Assembly (NCBI GenBank): GCA_900547105.1
Contig: URFL01000016.1
Span: forward strand, 1-33,491
DNA: 33,491 nucleotides
Direction: 5' to 3'
Source: an uncultured Oscillospiraceae bacterium
GTDB lineage: Bacteria; Bacillota; Clostridia; Oscillospirales; Acutalibacteraceae
Below the pieces are notes generated by a model. It saw only the letters and a program-made list of their open reading frames with translations, did no database searches and was not told where the DNA came from. Positions within the stretch are counted from its first letter, which is position 1, and every line of letters begins with the position of its first letter. The position numbers and the translations under genes are program-made. Positions 29,420 to 33,491 of this stretch are shown here, piece after piece.

Positions 29420-30136
29420 GTGACCTTGCAGCAAATGGTGGAGGACAGCCACCGCATCGTCTTTTTCGGCGGAGCGGGGGTGTCGACCGAAAGCGGTATT
29501 CCGGATTTTCGCAGCAGCGACGGGTTGTACCGCCAAGCCTACCGCTATCCGCCGGAGGAAGTGGTGAGCCATGGGTTTTTCATGCAGCACACCGCGGATT
29601 TTTATGAGTTTTATAAGGATAAAATGTTGTGTCTGGATGCGAAGCCCAACGCGGCGCACAAGGCGCTGGCGGCGTTGGAACAGGCGGGGCGGTTGTCCGC
29701 CGTCATTACCCAGAATATCGACGGATTGCACCAAGCCGCCGGCAGCCGGAATGTGTTGGAGCTGCACGGCAGCATCCACCGCAACTACTGTATGGATTGC
29801 GGCGCGTTTTATGACGGCACTTTTGTGAAACAGGCGGCGGGGGTGCCGCATTGCTCTTGTGGGGGACTGATTAAGCCGGATGTGGTGCTGTACGGCGAAA
29901 ATCTGAACAGCGGGGTTATCAACCGCGCGATCGCCGCGATTGATGCGGCAGATATGTTGATTATCGGCGGCACCTCGCTGGCGGTGTATCCCGCCGCTGG
30001 ATTTATCGATTATTTCCATGGCAAGCATCTGGCGGTTATCAACAAAGCCGCCACGCCGCGGGATGAGCAAGCCGATTTGGTGCTGCACGAGCCCATCGGC
30101 GAGGTGCTTGGGCGATTGGTCATCCCATCGGAGTGA
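29420..30136 (+). CDS. cobB: NAD-dependent protein deacylase, sirtuin (CobB type)
   Basis: The 238-residue protein has all sirtuin motifs: GAGVSTESGIPDFRS (NAD binding), QNIDGLH (98-104), the catalytic H116 in LELHGS and zinc cysteines C124, C127, C145 and C147. GTSLAVYP closes the Rossmann site. It removes acetyl or other acyl groups from lysines using NAD+. I chose GTG at 29420 because AAAGGGAG (29403-29410) is then 9 bases away. The in-frame ATG at 29411 touches the ribosome site. It probably shares the dCMP deaminase transcript. Confidence 0.92.
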   Translation: MTLQQMVEDSHRIVFFGGAGVSTESGIPDFRSSDGLYRQAYRYPPEEVVSHGFFMQHTADFYEFYKDKMLCLDAKPNAAHKALAALEQAGRLSAVITQNIDGLHQAAGSRNVLELHGSIHRNYCMDCGAFYDGTFVKQAAGVPHCSCGGLIKPDVVLYGENLNSGVINRAIAAIDAADMLIIGGTSLAVYPAAGFIDYFHGKHLAVINKAATPRDEQADLVLHEPIGEVLGRLVIPSE

Positions 30137-30650
30137 GAGCGCTTGTACAATCGTGTTTGTTCAATCATCGCAGAAATTCCGTAAGCCTTCCCCTTGAGGT
30201 AATTCCCCCGCGTGCGGGGGAAATGTCGGCGCAGCCGACAAAAGGGGCCCGTCTTCGGGAGAAAAAGGGGAACCGCCGAATGGCGGTGGATGAGGTGTCG
30301 AAAATTCTTGCATAAACCAGTGGTGAGCCAAAGCCTCCCTTGTGCAAAGGGAGGTGGATTTTTGCGTAGCAAAAAGACGGAGGGATTGCGGGGGGTTGTT
30401 TGCTAAAACGCCGTCCGCCGGACGGCGACAATCCCCCAGTCACGACCAAGGTCGTGACAGCCCCCTTTACACAAAGGGGCCATGCGCCCGCCGCGAGTGA
30501 GTTTATTTGCTCGCGGGGCGATGTGGGCATCGCCACCTACGAAGAACGCGGGCAATGCCGGGGAAGATTCTTCACTCCGCTCAGAACGACAAGATGCAAG
30601 CAGAAACGCCGCCTATGGCAATTCTCTTCTTCTCCACACTATCACATATG
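30137..30650. repeat. Cluster of extragenic palindromes, no gene
   Basis: This gap holds at least seven perfect hairpins: 30203-30222, 30224-30240, 30334-30354, 30359-30375, 30409-30427, 30439-30458 and a C4/G4 stem near 30462-30479. A stretch AGATTCTTCACTCCGCTCAG (30565-30584) matches a widespread repeat of gut Clostridia as I recall it. Text such as GCCTCCCTTGTGCAAAGGG recalls the small mobile palindromic repeats of Ruminococcaceae. I see no gene or ribosome site worth calling. The region may be several MITE-like insertions in series. Confidence 0.7.
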
Positions 30651-30651
30651 A

Positions 30652-30677
30652 AAAGCCGCGCGGGGCGCGGCTTTTTT
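30652..30677. terminator. Terminator after the S11-like gene
   Basis: AAAGCCGCGC (30652-30661) pairs with GCGCGGCTTT (30665-30674) around GGG. The T tail is six bases on the plus strand and short on the minus strand. It lies next to the stop codon of the leftward S11-like gene and also closes the repeat cluster. Confidence 0.7.
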
Positions 30678-30678
30678 G

Positions 30679-32037
30679 TTATTTCGGCGGGCGAACCTTT
30701 TGCTGATGTTCGGCGCGACGCTGCTTGTTGTGCTGGATCGTCAGCAACACATAGCCGCCGCACAGCAGCATCAAAATCACAAACCCGCCCCAAAACCAGC
30801 GGGAGGAGAAAAACCGCCCCACACAATACCACACAAACAGCCATTGATTGCGGGAGAGGGTCTGGTCAGCGACCAGATCACATTCCGCCAGCTTTTGGCC
30901 GTCCGGCGTATAAAACGTGGCCTTGCCGCACACCTGTCCCTTGCTGACCGGGGCGTTGATGACCTCCGGAATATCGGTGGCTTTCACCACTACCGTGGAC
31001 AGATCCAGCGCATCCGGCAAAATCGCCATCACATCCTCTTTGGGAACCAGCTGCACCCGATCCTGATCCCAGCACAGCCGCACTTTTAAGTCGGCGATGG
31101 GGTCATTTTTCGAGCGGATGGTGCCCAGCGAAAAATTGCGGAACGCCCATTGAAACAGTGTTTTGGCATCGGTGAAATGCGCGTTACCGGATTTGTTGGA
31201 AGCCCCCATCACCACCGCCATATATTCGTATCCGTTGCTGCGGGCGACCGCCGCCACGCTGGAACCGTCGGTGTCGCTGGAACCGGCACGCCCCAGCACC
31301 GCCGAACCATAATACGAATCGGTGGATTCCCGCAGCAGATTGTTGGAGCTGGGCAGCGTGATCTCGCTGCCTTTTTTAGGCTTGGCGGTGTAATAGGACA
31401 GCGCCATCATCGCTTCCAGATCGCTGTCGCCCATCGCGTAGCGCAGGATGCGATAGGTGTCCATCGCAGTGGATACCTGACCGCTGGCATCCAGCCCGGT
31501 CACATTTTTGAAGGTGGTGTCGGTGCAGCCGACTTCGCCGCTCGCCAGCTCGTTCATGCGCTGCACAAACGCCTGCTCGCTGCCCGCCAGCGAAAACGCC
31601 AGTGTTTCCACCACATCGCCCGCCGGCTGCAGCAGCGACATGGTCAGCAGGTCGCGCAGCGTCCACACATCGCCGGTTTCCATCCCGGCGGTCGGGATCC
31701 CGGTGCCGGTGATCTGTGCAAAACAGGCGCTGGTATAGGTGCCGGTGCCGGTGTCCAGATCCAGATGTTTTTCCGCCATCAGCGCCTTGGCGGTGATGCC
31801 CGCCATGATGCGCACCATACCACCCGGCGCGAGCTTTTGGTCGGTGCCTTTGGCATAAACCACCGTATCCTGCTCGGCAGAAGCCCCCAAATAGACCACC
31901 ATCGCCGCCCGCGCGGACACCGAGGTGCCTTTGGGCAGCTCAAACGAGCTGGTTTGCAGCGCGGCGGCGGACGGCGCCACCAGCGTCAGACATACCAGCA
32001 AGCTCATCAGCAGGGATACCACACGCATTTTTTTCAT
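30679..32037 (-). CDS. DacF-like S11 D-Ala-D-Ala carboxypeptidase homologue, catalytic motifs lost
   Basis: The 452-residue protein has a signal peptide (about 1-26), a DacF-like S11 domain, a following beta domain and a C-terminal membrane anchor near 405-430. The scaffold is clear: LRDLLTMSLLQPAGD, then FVQRMNELASG and TTFKNVTGLD. All three active-site motifs differ: SxxK is G73-M-V-R76, SxN is P138-A-G140, and KTG is R250-A-G252. It is therefore unlikely to be a peptidase and may bind muropeptides or partner proteins. AGGGAG supports the ATG at 32037. Confidence 0.85.
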   Translation of the reverse strand: MKKMRVVSLLMSLLVCLTLVAPSAAALQTSSFELPKGTSVSARAAMVVYLGASAEQDTVVYAKGTDQKLAPGGMVRIMAGITAKALMAEKHLDLDTGTGTYTSACFAQITGTGIPTAGMETGDVWTLRDLLTMSLLQPAGDVVETLAFSLAGSEQAFVQRMNELASGEVGCTDTTFKNVTGLDASGQVSTAMDTYRILRYAMGDSDLEAMMALSYYTAKPKKGSEITLPSSNNLLRESTDSYYGSAVLGRAGSSDTDGSSVAAVARSNGYEYMAVVMGASNKSGNAHFTDAKTLFQWAFRNFSLGTIRSKNDPIADLKVRLCWDQDRVQLVPKEDVMAILPDALDLSTVVVKATDIPEVINAPVSKGQVCGKATFYTPDGQKLAECDLVADQTLSRNQWLFVWYCVGRFFSSRWFWGGFVILMLLCGGYVLLTIQHNKQRRAEHQQKVRPPK

Positions 32038-32081
32038 AGCTATCTCCCTATATCCTCGATCCACCCCATCCGCATATCCGG

Positions 32082-32678
32082 TCAGTCATCCTCCGGATAC
32101 ACCAAGGTGGTATGATCGCATATCTCTTGTATTTTGTCCCGCAGCGCTACAAAATCCGCAAAGCCGTCCGGCTTTTGCCGCGGGTTGCGCAGCAGCGCCG
32201 CAGGGTGGAAGGTGCCCATAAACCAGATGCCGCCTTTTTCGGTGAATTCACCGTGCTGGCGGGTCACCTTAAAGTTCGGGTCGATCAGACGGCACGCCGC
32301 GATCCGTCCCAAACAGACGATGATTTTGGGGCGCAGCAGCGCGGTTTGTTCCCGCAAAAAGCCGATACAGGCTTCCTGCTCGGCGGGCTGGGGATCGCGG
32401 TTGTGCGGCGGGCGGCATTTCACCATGTTGGCGATATAGATGTTGTGCGCGCGGGACAGCCCCACCGCCGCCAGCATTTGATCCAGCAGCTTGCCGCCGC
32501 GCCCGACAAAGGGTTCGCCCTGCAGATCCTCGTTTTCACCGGGGCCTTCACCCACAAACAGCACTTCCGCCTGACGATTGCCCACGCCGAACACGACATT
32601 GGTGCGGGTGGCGGCCAATTCGCAGCCGGTGCAGCTTTGGCAGCGCGCTTCCAGCGCTTCCCATTGTTCCTGTGACAT
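32082..32678 (-). CDS. Uracil-DNA glycosylase, type 4 (iron-sulfur)
   Basis: The 198-residue enzyme removes uracil from DNA in base excision repair. Cysteines at the start (CQSCTGCELAATR) and later (IIVCLGRIAAC) bind the [4Fe-4S] cluster typical of types 4 and 5. The active-site block is GEGPGENEDLQGEPFVG (43-59), and HPAALLRNP near the end is the second motif. GGGAGG supports the ATG at 32678; the in-frame ATG at 32696 has no ribosome site. A leftward promoter may lie at 32713-32742 (TTGTCT, 18 bases, TAATAT). Confidence 0.93.
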   Translation of the reverse strand: MSQEQWEALEARCQSCTGCELAATRTNVVFGVGNRQAEVLFVGEGPGENEDLQGEPFVGRGGKLLDQMLAAVGLSRAHNIYIANMVKCRPPHNRDPQPAEQEACIGFLREQTALLRPKIIVCLGRIAACRLIDPNFKVTRQHGEFTEKGGIWFMGTFHPAALLRNPRQKPDGFADFVALRDKIQEICDHTTLVYPEDD

Positions 32679-32730
32679 TTCCGTCGCCTCCCGCATGTAT
32701 TTCTATTTCTCTATATTACCATATTCCCCC

Positions 32731-32759
32731 TTGAAAAGACAAGACAAAAGCGCTACAAT
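32731..32759 (+). promoter_or_regulatory. Promoter of the PduL-like gene
   Basis: TTGAAA (32731-32736), 17 bases and TACAAT (32754-32759). It lies 54 bases before the start codon and overlaps a possible leftward promoter for the glycosylase gene. Confidence 0.75.
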
Positions 32760-32813
32760 AGATACAGAAATTTTGGGGCGCCGCCCCTTACAAAAGCAAA
32801 AGGATGTGTCTGT

Positions 32814-33392
32814 ATGGAAAAAACCGTTTTGGTCGAAACCTCGGCCCGCCATGTGCATGTGACCCAGCAGGATCTGGAAACGCTGTTTGGCAAGGGGTAT
32901 GAGCTGACCGTCAAGAAAATGCTGTCCCAGCCGGGCCAGTTCGCCAGCAACGAGCGGGTGGATGTGGTCGGCCCCAAAAAGACGCTGACCGGCGTGTCCA
33001 TTCTGGGTCCGGTGCGTCCGGAAACGCAGGTGGAGCTGTCGCTGACCGACGCGCGTTCCATCGGTGTGACTGCGCCGATCCGCGAATCGGGCGATATTGC
33101 CGGTTCCGGTGCATGTAAGCTGGTGGGTCCCTGCGGCGAAGTGGAGCTGGCGCAGGGCGTGATCGCCGCCAAACGGCATATCCACATGACTCCCGCCGAC
33201 GCGGAAGCGTTTGGCGTGCAGGACAAACAGGAAGTGGATGTGCGCATCCAATCCAACGGTCGCGCGCTGACCTTCAGCGATGTGGTGGTGCGGGTGAAAC
33301 CCAGCTTTGCGCTGGCGATGCACATCGACACCGATGAATCCAACGCCGCTTGTGCCGCTCCCGGCACCATGGGCGAGGTTATTGTGAAATAA
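32814..33392 (+). CDS. pduL: Phosphate propanoyltransferase, PduL-type
   Basis: The 192-residue enzyme interconverts acyl-CoA and acyl-phosphate, and in Clostridia can replace Pta in acetate or propionate formation. Its two PduL half-domains each have a metal-binding histidine pair: H13/H15 in ARHVHV and H122/H124 in KRHIHM. The conserved R90 lies in APIRESGD. No N-terminal encapsulation peptide is present, and no microcompartment genes are visible, so a cytosolic, fermentative role is likely. AAAGGATG precedes the ATG. Confidence 0.93.
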   Translation: MEKTVLVETSARHVHVTQQDLETLFGKGYELTVKKMLSQPGQFASNERVDVVGPKKTLTGVSILGPVRPETQVELSLTDARSIGVTAPIRESGDIAGSGACKLVGPCGEVELAQGVIAAKRHIHMTPADAEAFGVQDKQEVDVRIQSNGRALTFSDVVVRVKPSFALAMHIDTDESNAACAAPGTMGEVIVK

Positions 33393-33449
33393 GCCTTTCC
33401 GATCATCTGACACGAAAAAAGCCGTCCGACATATTGTCTGAAGTGATAA

Positions 33450-33487
33450 AATAATGGTAGACACGAAAGTGCCTACCATTATTTTTA
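33450..33487 (+). terminator. Hairpin terminator after pduL
   Basis: AATAATGGTAG (33450-33460) pairs with CTACCATTATT (33473-33483), and the inner CAC/GTG closes a GAAA tetraloop. TTTTT follows. It may be the pduL terminator or the end of a feature beyond the window. Confidence 0.6.
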
Positions 33488-33491
33488 TGCT

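Overview
The window looks like a chromosomal segment of a GC-rich anaerobic Firmicute of class Clostridia, most likely Oscillospirales/Ruminococcaceae. The evidence is a complete Rnf operon in the clostridial order C-D-G-E-A-B, preceded by NusG-domain-II and Gx-transporter genes. A secreted dockerin protein, strong AAAGGAGG-type ribosome sites, tRNA genes with encoded CCA and clostridial-style extragenic palindromes also fit. The genus cannot be named from the sequence alone.

Layout. 1-1885: paired hairpins, a TfoX-N/NUDIX pair on the minus strand and an M14 metallopeptidase. 1934-7883: one promoter, then NusG-II, the Gx transporter and rnfCDGEAB, a membrane ferredoxin:NAD+ oxidoreductase that couples electron flow to ion export. 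7920-8241: a tRNA operon (Met-CAU, Glu-UUC, Val-CAC).

8242-18029: a 9.8-kb integrative element inserted in the 3' half of tRNA-Val and bounded by a perfect 45-bp direct repeat. It carries a tyrosine integrase, a Cro/CI-type repressor and a pair of face-to-face promoters sharing one 15-bp palindrome. A leftward operon encodes a small HTH protein, an excisionase-like protein, a DUF927-type ATPase/helicase, a sigma factor and several small proteins. Immediately downstream of the helicase gene are 13 copies of TGTGGCG, set as inverted blocks around an AT-rich core: a probable replication origin. A ribbon-helix-helix gene with three operator palindromes, followed by a Fic protein lacking its catalytic core, sits inside the element on the opposite strand. 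No relaxase, capsid or terminase gene is visible, so the layout resembles phage satellites (PICI/SaPI type) more than a conjugative element. This is the most interesting part of the window.

18030-22591: the displaced terminator of the tRNA operon, then an AT-richer leftward cluster of lipoproteins and membrane proteins of unknown function, one of them apparently split by a one-base insertion in an A run. 22742-27562: a secreted hydrolase (NlpC/CHAP-like, ricin-like, SH3 and dockerin regions) and a convergent YfhO-family membrane protein. 27546-30136: rsmA and cytidine deaminase (minus), then dCMP deaminase and a sirtuin (plus). 30137-30678: a cluster of extragenic palindromes. 30679-33491: a DacF-like S11 protein whose three catalytic motifs are all degenerate, a type-4 uracil-DNA glycosylase, and a PduL-type phosphotransacylase.
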